Of a stretch of 64,000 nt of DNA, positions 34,441 to 42,060 are shown in pieces. How positions within the stretch are numbered: the first letter of the stretch is position 1; each line of letters begins with the position of its first letter. Both the position numbers and the translations under genes were made by a program. The notes under the pieces were generated by a model. That model worked only from the letters and a program-made list of their open reading frames with translations. It made no database searches and was not told where the DNA came from. This DNA is from Bacteroidaceae bacterium (GTDB lineage: Bacteria; Bacteroidota; Bacteroidia; Bacteroidales; Bacteroidaceae): positions 1 to 64,000 of the forward strand of contig JAFXTO010000040.1 of the NCBI GenBank assembly GCA_017535725.1. Direction: 5' to 3'.

Positions 34441-34755
34441 ATGGCACAAGTATCAATGACCGTGCGTATGGACGCACAACTGAAACAGAAGTTTGATGTG
34501 CTCTGCTCACAATTTGGCATGAGTGCAAATACGGCTATGAACATCTTCGCGAATGCTGTTGTGGTTTATAGGCGAATACCTTTTGAAATCAAGGCATACG
34601 AAGATGATTCTGCCGAGAGTTGGAAGAGGGCTTTTTACGCCCTAAGGAAACAAGCCCGGGAAAATGGTCTTCAGGATATGTCTTTAGAGGAAATCAATGA
34701 GGAAATACGTCAGACACGTGCGGAAAGAGCAGAAAGGGAAAAGGTCGCCGTATGA
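34441..34755 (+). CDS. RelB/DinJ-family antitoxin
   Basis: 104 residues. The N-terminus SMTVRMDAQLKQKFDVLCSQFGMSANTAMNIF is a ribbon-helix-helix DNA-binding fold typical of RelB/DinJ; the C-terminal half is helical and charged (EEINEEIRQTRAERAER) and should wrap the toxin. It overlaps the toxin gene start by four bases (ATGATA), the usual arrangement. It probably represses its own promoter. Confidence 0.9.
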   Translation: MAQVSMTVRMDAQLKQKFDVLCSQFGMSANTAMNIFANAVVVYRRIPFEIKAYEDDSAESWKRAFYALRKQARENGLQDMSLEEINEEIRQTRAERAEREKVAV

Positions 34756-35164
34756 TATACGCTGTTATTGACACGAACGTCCTTGTTTCGGCTATCATCA
34801 CAAGTAATCTGCAATCTCCAACTTTGCGGGTGATGGAGGCTATGCTTGCGAAAAAGATTATTCCCCTGTATGACGATGAAATCATCTGCGAGTACTCAGA
34901 AGTACTGCATCGTCCCAAATTTGGTTTTGATGACAAAGTAATCAATTCATATCTGGAAGCTATATTGAGAGAAGGCATATCAGCTCAGCGTGTTACCAGC
35001 AGTAACTTTTTCCGGACCCTAAGGACATTGTATTCTATGAAGTAGCCCTTTCAAAGGAAGAAGCTTACCTTGTGACGGGAAACAAGAAGCTTTTTCCCAA
35101 TTCGCCCATTGTTGTTTCTCCCGCTGAAATGATGGATATTCTGCAACGAGAAGGATTTGAATAA
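34752..35164 (+). pseudogene. PIN-domain toxin with a one-base frameshift
   Basis: Full-length family shape if the frame is repaired: YAVIDTNVLVSAIITSNLQS at the start (Asp of the PIN active site), DEIICEYSEVLHRPKF in the middle. At 35003-35014 one base is missing in the run TTTTTCC, so the first frame stops at 35045 after SNFFRTLRTL. The other frame continues PDPKDIVFYEVALSKEEAYL and VTGNKKLFPN to a stop at 35162-35164, with the second acidic cluster. The toxin as sequenced would lack its C-terminal third. An assembly error in the T-run is also possible. Confidence 0.85.
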
Positions 35165-35166
35165 AC

Positions 35167-35255
35167 TAGTGTCTATTATGCTTTTAACGGACACCCAATC
35201 AGAACGCCAAGAGTCGCGAGATGGCAACAACAAGAGATTTTCCCGATAGTTGATG
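35167..35255. repeat. 89-bp direct repeat, copy 2, right of the toxin-antitoxin pair
   Basis: TAGTGTCTATTATGCTTTTA ... GATTTTCCCGATAGTTGATG. Together with copy 1, 1003 bases away, it encloses the toxin-antitoxin module exactly, starting two bases after the toxin stop. Confidence 0.85.
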
Positions 35256-35256
35256 A

Positions 35257-35500
35257 AGAGGGGCATCTGCAAAACATGCCCCATTTACTGCCAATATTAA
35301 TGAAAGCCCAAAGCGGTATTTTGTTGAAATAGGCCGCTGCGATGCCATTGCCGCTTGTCATCCCCTCCGCGTGGTCTTTCGTGACAGTAGTTTCACCGAA
35401 GCCGCACAAAAAATGAACCTCTTCGAACTGTTTAAGCAGAAGTGCGGTTGGACAAATCAGGAAGTGCAGAACAACGTCAGAGTGATATATTTTTCGGTGT
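35257..35500 (+). pseudogene. C-terminal remnant of a type III DNA methyltransferase
   Basis: The frame after TGATGA reads GASAKHAPFTANINESPKRY, then YFVEIGRCDAIAACHPLRVV and FRDSSFTEAAQKMNLFELFK. The pattern HPLRVVFRDSSF is typical near the end of Mod subunits of type III restriction-modification systems. The N-terminal catalytic part is gone, replaced by the 89-bp repeat. It shows that a restriction system once stood here. Confidence 0.6.
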
Positions 35501-35599
35501 TTCGTCAAGAAAAATGTGTAAAGACGTCAGTTATTCGTCAAGAAAAGTGTGTGAGGACTTCGATTATTCGTCAAGAAAAGTGTTATAAAACAAATGAAA
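35501..35599. repeat. 33-bp tandem repeat, three units
   Basis: TTCGTCAAGAAAAATGTGTA, TTCGTCAAGAAAAGTGTGTG and TTCGTCAAGAAAAGTGTTAT begin at 35501, 35534 and 35567, 33 bases apart. As at 26738, an array with the same period stands upstream of an ATPase locus. Confidence 0.8.
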
Positions 35600-35969
35600 C
35601 TAAAATTTAAAACCAACAATTCCAAAAGAAAGACCAAAAACAACTCCTTTTTTGATAATACAGAGCAAAAGCAGCATAAAACAACAATAATATTATGCGA
35701 AAACTACTGAACTAGGAACAGAGAGCCCTGAAGAAGCAGTAACGAAAAGACATTGGGAGTTTCTCTCTCATTTATCCCAGTGTCGGGAGCGCGGGTAGCG
35801 TGACCATTCAGGTCAACCCCGCGCTCTCTTGTTTGTGAAAAGGGTGAAAATATATTCGTTTTGGTTGTTCATGTGTTATGTAAAGTTAAGTTTTATTACA
35901 AATAATGCTTTTTATTTGGCGGTGAAATACAAAATTGCTAATTTCGCCGCTGAATAAAACGACATTTTT
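35600..35969. other. Gene-free stretch with one strong hairpin
   Basis: GAGCGCGGG...TGACC (35787-35805) pairs with GGTCA...CCCGCGCTC (35811-35826-35828), a GC-rich stem-loop followed by TCTTGTTTG. It may be a transcription terminator of an older gene. Around 35938 CTAATTTCGCC resembles a degenerate -7 box for the ATPase remnant. Confidence 0.5.
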
Positions 35970-36547
35970 ATGAAAAGTATTATAGGCAGAGAAGCAGAGA
36001 TAAGGGAATTGCAAGAGCGATACTCAAGCGATAGGGCTCAGTTTGTTGCTGTATATACAAATTGTCAGACCCGTTCTGTATCTTCTATCTGCGCTATGTA
36101 CCAGACAATAGCAGCTATACCACCAGTTTCTGGCAGGAGAGCCATACTTCACAAAGCATCGTCAGTTGGCGCGGATTTGCATTTGAGGAAATTTGCCTCA
36201 AACATATCAGTCAGATAAAGCAAGCTTTGGGAATCCAAGGTGTCAATACCAAACAGTCATCATGGGCACTTCGGGGGGATGATGAGAAAGAGGGGACACA
36301 AATTGACCTCATTATAGAACGTGCGGACCTTATTGTGAACATGTGTGAGATGAAGTTCTATGGTGAGGATTTCTCTGTTGACAAGGCCTATTTTCAGAAG
36401 CTCAACACTCGTGAGAAGCTGCTTACGGAACATATTTCCAAACGAGAGAAAGTTCATCCCGCCTTAGTCACTACATACGGATTGAAATATAATGAGTATA
36501 GTGGCGTTTTCCAACGAGTGGTAACAATGGATAATCTATTTGTATAG
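35970..36547 (+). pseudogene. AAA ATPase (DUF234-type C-terminus) with the middle deleted
   Basis: The start MKSIIGREAEIRELQERYSS is the normal N-terminus of the Bacteroidales ATP-binding protein family, reading on to QFVAVY where the P-loop should come. The frame then changes and joins the family's C-terminal part (SDPFCIFYLRYVPDNSSYTT, WRGFAFEEICLKHISQIKQA, IDLIIERADLIVNMCEMKFY, FQRVVTMDNLFV). The Walker motifs and about 250 residues are missing. The remaining C-terminal frame runs 36062-36547. A second, intact ATPase of a related group is at 26903. Confidence 0.8.
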
Positions 36548-36589
36548 TATTAAAAAACAAACACTAACAAAAAAAACGTTCATCCCATC

Positions 36590-37717
36590 ATGATTGTCAT
36601 GAGACACAGAATCATTGCCATCATTGCCCTCCTGTGGGCATTTGCAGGAGGTTATAGCACTGTTGTGGCGCAGGAAAATCTGCAGCGGCAAGCGAAGACA
36701 ACGGGGGCGGAAAAGACCTTCACTATTGTGAAGGAGCTGCCCATCACCAGCATCAAGAACCAGTGGCGCAGCGGCACCTGCTGGGCCTACGGCACGCTGG
36801 GCTACCTCGAGAGCGAAATCTTGCGCAAGACAGGCCGCGAGTACGACCTCTGTGAGATGTTCATCGTCAACAAGGACTACATGGACAACGCCACGCACTA
36901 CGTGCGCATGCACGGTTTCAGCCAGATCTCCGAGGGCGGGTCGTGCGACGATGTCGTGGATGTCATCCGTCGCCATGGCATCTGCCCCGAGGACGCTATG
37001 CCCGCACCTGGTTCGCTCGTGGGCGACTCGTTGGCCAACTTCAAGGTCTTCTTCCCCCGGCTGGACAGCCTGGTGCGCAGCATCGTGGTCAAGGATGCCA
37101 AAGCCCCCAAGCCCCACTGGCAGGACAGCGTGCAGGTTCTCATCGACAGCAACCTTGGCCGTTGCCCTGAGACCTTCGTCCACGAAGGCAAGACCTACAC
37201 CCCGCGCTCCTTCGCCGAGAGCCTCGGCCTGAACCTCGACGACTATGTCAGCCTGACGAGCTACACGCACCACCCCTTCCGTGAGTGGTTCGTCATCGAG
37301 GCTCCCTACAAGTGGCGCCTCAAACCCAGCTATAACATCCCCATCGACGAGCTCATGGCGACCCTCGACGCGGCCCTCGATGCCGGCTACACCGTAGCCT
37401 GGGGCGGCGACGTCACGGGCGACTTCGACCGCACCGGCACGGCCGAGCTGCCCGACGGTGTGCAGCCCTCACAAGCGTTGCGGCAGGAGCAGTGGGACGA
37501 TTGGCGCTTCACCTACGACCACGTGATGCTCATCTACGGCAAGGCCACCGACGAGGCGGGCCGCCCCTTCTACATGGTCAAGAACACTTGGGGTCGCTAC
37601 GGCCGCTACGACGGCATCTGGTATATGTCGCGCGACTACATGGCGCTGAACACCACCTACATCTTCCTCAATCGCCACGCACTGCCGAAGCATTTGCGGA
37701 AGGCCGTCAGCAAATAA
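36590..37717 (+). CDS. Secreted C1-type (bleomycin hydrolase-like) cysteine peptidase
   Basis: 375 residues, signal peptide (IIAIIALLWAFAGGYSTVVAQ; start 36590 or ATG 36599). The catalytic triad of papain-like aminopeptidase C is in place: Gln and Cys in NQWRSGTCWAY (Cys64), His310 in TYDHVMLIYG and Asn331 in VKNTWG. Length is shorter than cytoplasmic PepC and it carries an export signal, so it acts in the periplasm or outside, probably on peptides. It ends at a perfect hairpin. The gene is clearly higher in G+C than the island on its left and marks its border. Confidence 0.9.
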   Translation: MIVMRHRIIAIIALLWAFAGGYSTVVAQENLQRQAKTTGAEKTFTIVKELPITSIKNQWRSGTCWAYGTLGYLESEILRKTGREYDLCEMFIVNKDYMDNATHYVRMHGFSQISEGGSCDDVVDVIRRHGICPEDAMPAPGSLVGDSLANFKVFFPRLDSLVRSIVVKDAKAPKPHWQDSVQVLIDSNLGRCPETFVHEGKTYTPRSFAESLGLNLDDYVSLTSYTHHPFREWFVIEAPYKWRLKPSYNIPIDELMATLDAALDAGYTVAWGGDVTGDFDRTGTAELPDGVQPSQALRQEQWDDWRFTYDHVMLIYGKATDEAGRPFYMVKNTWGRYGRYDGIWYMSRDYMALNTTYIFLNRHALPKHLRKAVSK

Positions 37718-37760
37718 TCCCATATCGGTCATTAGGTCGCCCTAATGACCGATATGGGAT
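37717..37760. terminator. Perfect 20-bp hairpin between convergent genes
   Basis: ATCCCATATCGGTCATTAGG, loop TCGC, then the exact complement. It begins at the stop codon of the peptidase. There is no U-run, but the stem is very stable and can stop transcription from both sides. Confidence 0.75.
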
Positions 37761-37764
37761 AACC

Positions 37765-37811
37765 GGTGACGGGTGCGCTCTTTTCTGTTAAAAATTGAAA
37801 AGAGGAACACC
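37765..37811. repeat. 47-bp hairpin repeat, copy 2
   Basis: GGTGACGGGTGCGCTCTTTT ... GAAAAGAGGAACACC, same length and ends as 29188-29234. On the minus strand it directly follows the fructokinase stop and could terminate the fructan operon. Confidence 0.8.
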
Positions 37812-37812
37812 T

Positions 37813-38766
37813 TTATTTTAGCAGTTCATCCGGGTAGGTGGGCATGGCTCCGTTTTGGGTGCAGACGTATGCACTGACCTGAACGGCGGTGCGATGGGCC
37901 TCGGGAACGGACTTACCGTTGAGGATGCTACCCACGAAGGAGCCAGTGAAGGAGTCGCCTGCGCCTACGGTGTCGGCCACCCTTACCTTCGGAGTCTCTT
38001 GGAAGGAGACGTGGCCGGGGGTGAAGACGTAGCTGCCGTTGGTGCCGCAGGTGAGCACGAGCATGTCGAGGTTGTACTTGCCGAGGATGAGCCAACATTT
38101 ATTTTCGATGTCGAGGCCGGGATAGCCGAACATGCGGCCAATGAGCACCAATTCCTCGTCGTTAATCTTCAAGATGTTACAACGCTGGAAGGACTCGCGC
38201 AGGATCTCTTGCGTATAGAACTGCTGGCGCAGGTTGATGTCAAAAATCTTCAGGCAGTCAGCGGGTGTGGCATCGAGGAACTTCTGGATGGTCTCGCGGC
38301 TGACCACATTGCGCTGAGCCAGTGAGCCGAAGCAGACGGCGCGGCAGTTGCGGGCAATCTGGGCGATGTCATCATCGAAGGGGATGTTGTCCCAAGCCAC
38401 GTTCTCCTTGATGTCATACGTGGGGATGCCCTGCTCGTCGAGCTGCACCTGCACGGTACCAGTGGGATAAGGCACGCGGGGCAGCAGGTCGTTCAGGCCG
38501 TGCTCCTTCAGGGCCTCGATGGTCTCGTCGGCCAGTTTATCCTCGCCGAGTGCACTGACGGCGATGGTTTTGTCCATGCCGAGGAATTGCCCGGCATGAT
38601 AGGCGAAGTTGGCGGGTGCCCCACCCAGTTTCTTACCTTCGGGAAGTACATCCCACAGGACTTCTCCGAGTCCGACGACGTAGCGAGTAGCCTCACCCCC
38701 GAAACTGGCCTCACCCCCGCCCCCTCTCCGATTGGAGAGGGGAGTAGTTACATTTTGCTGTTCCAT
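37813..38766 (-). CDS. Fructokinase (PfkB family)
   Basis: 317 residues, cytoplasmic, phosphorylates fructose from fructan breakdown with ATP. The core starts at YVVGLGEVLWDVLPEGKKLG with the sugar-binding GGAPANFAYH; the PfkB signature DTVGAGDSFTGSFVGS (catalytic Asp) is near 265. The first 26 residues (MEQQNVTTPLSNRRGGGGEA and on) have no family counterpart: they come from a palindromic element that also supplies the start codon. Last gene of the fructan locus, 93 bases after the permease. Confidence 0.93.
   Translation of the reverse strand: MEQQNVTTPLSNRRGGGGEASFGGEATRYVVGLGEVLWDVLPEGKKLGGAPANFAYHAGQFLGMDKTIAVSALGEDKLADETIEALKEHGLNDLLPRVPYPTGTVQVQLDEQGIPTYDIKENVAWDNIPFDDDIAQIARNCRAVCFGSLAQRNVVSRETIQKFLDATPADCLKIFDINLRQQFYTQEILRESFQRCNILKINDEELVLIGRMFGYPGLDIENKCWLILGKYNLDMLVLTCGTNGSYVFTPGHVSFQETPKVRVADTVGAGDSFTGSFVGSILNGKSVPEAHRTAVQVSAYVCTQNGAMPTYPDELLK
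38691..38751. repeat. Palindromic element in the fructokinase start (with a partial duplicate)
   Basis: CCTCACCCCCGCCCCCTCTC CGATTGGAGAGGGGAGTAGT (38709-38751), preceded by a second CCTCACCCCCG at 38691. Inverted partner: 38864-38902. Confidence 0.85.
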
Positions 38767-38859
38767 ATTCTCTGAGATAATATAATTGGTTAATATAGCT
38801 ATTACTTTATAACGAAGAATCTAATAAGTTTTCACTGTTGTTCCTTTATAGCGGTGAGA

Positions 38860-40092
38860 CTATCTACTCCCCTCTCCAATCGGAGAGGGGTTGGGGGTGA
38901 GGCTTTTTATGTAGGTGAACAGATAGACGACACCCACGGCCATCACCAGCACGGCACCGGCCTGTCCCATGGCATCGCTCAGTAATCCCATGAAGAGCGG
39001 GAAGATGGTGCCGCCGAAGAGACCCATAATCATCAGGCCACTGACCTCGTTCTGCTTCGAGGGCATGGCTTCGAGGGCGGTGGCAAAGCACATCGAGAAG
39101 ACATTCGAGTTGCCGTAGCCTACGAGGGCGATAGCGGCGTAGAGCATCCATTTCTCAGTACCCACAAACAGGCCACACATCGACAGGGCCATCATACAGA
39201 CGGAGATGATGAAAAACGTCCGCATCTTCAGCACACGCAAGAAGAAGGAGCCGGTGAGACAGCCGATGGTACGGAAGATGAAGTAGAGCGAGGTGGCAAA
39301 GGCGGCCTCGTTGAGTGTCATGCCGAGGCGTTCCATCAGAATCTTCGGGGCCGTGGTGTTCGTGCCTACGTCGATGCCCACATGACACATAATGCCGAGG
39401 AACGACAGCAATACGATGGGCGTGCCGAGAAGCGTGAAGCATTCCACGAAGGTAGAGGGTTTGCCCTCCACAGGCGGTTCCTCTATGGGGGTCACAAAGA
39501 GCAGAATCGTGGAGAGGATGCCAACCACAAGGAAGATGGCGAAAAGCACACGCCAGTTCAGTCCGAACTCCGGTATGACCATTGTGGCGCCCCACATGGC
39601 GAGATAAGGTGCTGAGAACGAGGCAATAGCTTTAATGAACTGTCCGAAGGTCAGCGTCGAAGCAAGATTACCACCCCCCATCACGGTCGATACCAGCGGG
39701 TTGAGCGATGTCTGCATCAGGGCGTTGCCGATACCCAACAATGAGAAGGCCACGAGCATGATACCGAAGTTCTCACCAAAGAGCGGTAGCAGCAGCGACA
39801 CCACCGTCACCACGAGCGACAGCAGCACGGTCTTCTTACGACCAATCTTGTTCATCAGCATACCCGTGGGAACACTGAAGATGAGGAACCAGAAGAATAC
39901 AAGCGAGGGAAACACGTTGGCCACGGAGTCAGTCAGCCCTAGGTCTTCCTTCACATAGTTGGAGGCAATGCCCACCAGATCCACGAAGCCCATGCAGAAG
40001 AAGCAGAGCATTACGGGAATCAGAGCTAAGGAAGCCTCACCCCCGACCCCTCTCCTATCGGAGAGGGGAGTAGTTACATTTTGCTTTTGCAT
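38860..40092 (-). CDS. MFS sugar permease (FucP-like)
   Basis: 410 residues with 12 predicted membrane spans, inner membrane. The pattern GFVDLVGIASNYVKEDLGLTD, the cytoplasmic loop NKIGRKKTVLLS and FGTFxxALxxSLNPL-type segment NALMQTSLNPLVST fit the fucose/glucose-galactose permease group; its place beside fructokinase and GH32 argues for fructose uptake. Both ends are built from palindromic elements: MQKQNVTTPLSDRRGVGGEA at the start and SLTPNPSPIGEGSR plus the stop codon at the end. Confidence 0.9.
   Translation of the reverse strand: MQKQNVTTPLSDRRGVGGEASLALIPVMLCFFCMGFVDLVGIASNYVKEDLGLTDSVANVFPSLVFFWFLIFSVPTGMLMNKIGRKKTVLLSLVVTVVSLLLPLFGENFGIMLVAFSLLGIGNALMQTSLNPLVSTVMGGGNLASTLTFGQFIKAIASFSAPYLAMWGATMVIPEFGLNWRVLFAIFLVVGILSTILLFVTPIEEPPVEGKPSTFVECFTLLGTPIVLLSFLGIMCHVGIDVGTNTTAPKILMERLGMTLNEAAFATSLYFIFRTIGCLTGSFFLRVLKMRTFFIISVCMMALSMCGLFVGTEKWMLYAAIALVGYGNSNVFSMCFATALEAMPSKQNEVSGLMIMGLFGGTIFPLFMGLLSDAMGQAGAVLVMAVGVVYLFTYIKSLTPNPSPIGEGSR
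38864..38902. repeat. Palindromic element at the end of the permease gene
   Basis: CTACTCCCCTCTCCAATCGG AGAGGGGTTGGGGGTGAGG; gives the last 12 codons of the permease. Inverted relative to 38709-38751 with the 112-bp intergenic region between. Confidence 0.85.
40035..40077. repeat. Palindromic element at the start of the permease gene
   Basis: CCTCACCCCCGACCCCTCTC CTATCGGAGAGGGGAGTAGTTAC; its continuation ATTTTGCTTTTGCAT contains the permease start codon and is shared with the fructokinase start. Confidence 0.85.
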
Positions 40093-40142
40093 ATTATTCT
40101 ATTTTTGTTTGTATTAGAGATATTAGTATTTCAGCGGTAAGA

Positions 40143-41885
40143 CTATCTACCCCCCTCTCCAATAGGAGAGGGGTTGGGGGTGAGGCTGTATATTGTTGCC
40201 CTGCCACCCTTCACCTTTATATTATTATAGGGTTCGGAGGGGAACACGAGGTTGGTCATCGCCATCTTTCCATCGGCATCGAAGGCCTCGATGCTGCAAC
40301 GGTCGATGAAGAGGCGCAGTTGCTTGATGGTGCCATAGGTCGGGGCCTCGGTCACACAGGGGAAGTCTGCGCTGAAGCTCACATCACCACTCTTGGTACG
40401 ATCCATCGTGAAGGTCTGCTTCGCGGCATCGTAGGTCATCGTGACCTGCTCGCCCTTAGCGTTCGATAGCACTATCTCAGCTTGTTTCTTTACGTCGATG
40501 ACTATCTCGCAGGCTTCCGTCGGCTGCTTCACCTGGACACCACGAGCGGTCAGCATTTCCTTAGAAGGCACAACGCTGACGTAGGTCTCACCGTTATATG
40601 TAAAGAGTCCAAGGTCGCGGGGGATGCTGTTGGCCGAGCGGAACTGCATCGTCGGTACCTGGTTGGCGTACTGCCAGTTCGACATCCAAGCCAATACCGT
40701 GCGTCGGTTGTCAGGCGCATTGTAGAACGATACTGTAGCATAATGGTCTTTTCCATAGTCCATCCACTTCGTCACTTCGGGCTTCGACTCGCAGGTGAAC
40801 TTATGGCCGTCGAACTGCCCGACAAAGTACTGTGTGGCAGAGCCTCCAAATGGCCCTCCTGGGTTGATGTTGCAGATGAGTACCCACTTGTTATCAATTT
40901 TGAACAGATCAGGACATTCCCACACGCCATCGTGGTTGCCGTATCCCAAACCGAAGCGTGACTCCTCCTTCCACTCCTTCAAGTCTGAGGACGAGTAGAT
41001 GCGCATTTCCTGTCCCACGGCAAGGATGAGGTTCCACGCCTTGATGTCCTCGTTCCAGAAGGGACGCGGGTCGCGGAAGTCCTTGTCTTCGGCAGTCAGC
41101 ACGGGGTTACCTTCATACTTCGTAAACGTCCTACCGCCATCGTTGGAAAAGGCTATGCACTGCGCCTGCACGTCACCGCCAAACGGTGTGGGACGGCTCG
41201 CCGTGTACATGGCCACAACATCTCCATCCTGTATACTCTGTGTCCTCTGTCCGCTCTGTGCACTCTGTGTTCTAACTACACACGACCCGCTGAACATGGT
41301 GCCCCATACGTCGGGAGCCAACGCCACACCCTCGTCCTTCCAATGGATGAGATCGGTCGAAGATGAGTGTCCCCAATGCATGTTGCCCCACATGGAACCA
41401 TAGGGGTTGTACTGGTAATAGAGATTCCAAACGCCATCCTTATAAAACATCCCGTTTGGGTCATTCATCCACCCACGCTTCGGCGTATGGTGATACAGTG
41501 GCCGGAACTTCTCGTCGATCAAGGCGAAATCTGCATCGTCGTTCTGCGCCAACTTCTTGTAGCACACGCTACCCGTCGGCACATTCTGCACGCAAACCCT
41601 TAGCTCACCTTTACCCTGATAGGGCTGCAAGTCGAGCGCTACATAATAGTCCACCTGCTCACGGGCCATGCGCACGTTCTGCTCCATCTGTAGCATACCG
41701 CTGACGATAACCTGCACCTTCCCCTCGGGAGCCTTCTCCTCGATGGGCAACCACAGGTAGCGTCCAGTCTCCTTCGGCATCACGATGCTCTGCTCACAAG
41801 CCTGAGGCGTCACCACCTGACCCCACCCCATCGTCAGCGTCATCACGGCCACCATTGTCATTAAAAATCTCTTCATCATGCTCAT
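40143..41885 (-). CDS. GH32 fructan hydrolase (levanase/inulinase type)
   Basis: 580 residues with signal peptide (FLMTMVAVMTLTMGWG). All GH32 landmarks are visible: WMNDPNG with nucleophile Asp142, FSGSCVV, FRDPRPF near 273 (transition-state Asp) and WECPDLF near 326 (acid/base Glu). An extra beta domain of about 90 residues precedes the catalytic part, and the usual C-terminal sandwich follows. It releases fructose from fructan, probably in the periplasm. The C-terminus YSLTPNPSPIGEGGR is a translated palindromic element and provides the stop. Confidence 0.95.
   Translation of the reverse strand: MSMMKRFLMTMVAVMTLTMGWGQVVTPQACEQSIVMPKETGRYLWLPIEEKAPEGKVQVIVSGMLQMEQNVRMAREQVDYYVALDLQPYQGKGELRVCVQNVPTGSVCYKKLAQNDDADFALIDEKFRPLYHHTPKRGWMNDPNGMFYKDGVWNLYYQYNPYGSMWGNMHWGHSSSTDLIHWKDEGVALAPDVWGTMFSGSCVVRTQSAQSGQRTQSIQDGDVVAMYTASRPTPFGGDVQAQCIAFSNDGGRTFTKYEGNPVLTAEDKDFRDPRPFWNEDIKAWNLILAVGQEMRIYSSSDLKEWKEESRFGLGYGNHDGVWECPDLFKIDNKWVLICNINPGGPFGGSATQYFVGQFDGHKFTCESKPEVTKWMDYGKDHYATVSFYNAPDNRRTVLAWMSNWQYANQVPTMQFRSANSIPRDLGLFTYNGETYVSVVPSKEMLTARGVQVKQPTEACEIVIDVKKQAEIVLSNAKGEQVTMTYDAAKQTFTMDRTKSGDVSFSADFPCVTEAPTYGTIKQLRLFIDRCSIEAFDADGKMAMTNLVFPSEPYNNIKVKGGRATIYSLTPNPSPIGEGGR
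40147..40185. repeat. Palindromic element at the end of the GH32 gene
   Basis: CTACCCCCCTCTCCAATAGG AGAGGGGTTGGGGGTGAGG; inverted partner 40035-40077. Both pairs around the permease share the spacer words CATTTTGCTTTTGCATATT and GCGGTAAGACTATCTAC. Confidence 0.85.
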
Positions 41886-41912
41886 TTTTCTTTAGTTATT
41901 AATAATCTGCGG

Positions 41913-41920
41913 CAAAGTTA
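41913..41920 (-). promoter_or_regulatory. -7 box for the GH32/permease/fructokinase genes
   Basis: TAACTTTG on the minus strand, 27 bases before the GH32 start. Confidence 0.55.
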
Positions 41921-42060
41921 TACGTTTTTCTCGTTTCTGGCCTGTTATTTCTGTTTCATTTTCTGCAAATAATCGTTCACTGCATCATTATTGCTATAAA
42001 TGTTATCCTGAAAAGCAATCTTCTTTGCCAATTAACTAACTAAAAAATATCTACTAACCT

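Noticed and set aside
35371-35610. A complete small gene
   Set aside because: Its first part is the tail of a type III methyltransferase and its end is the 33-bp repeat, so it is a remnant, not a gene.
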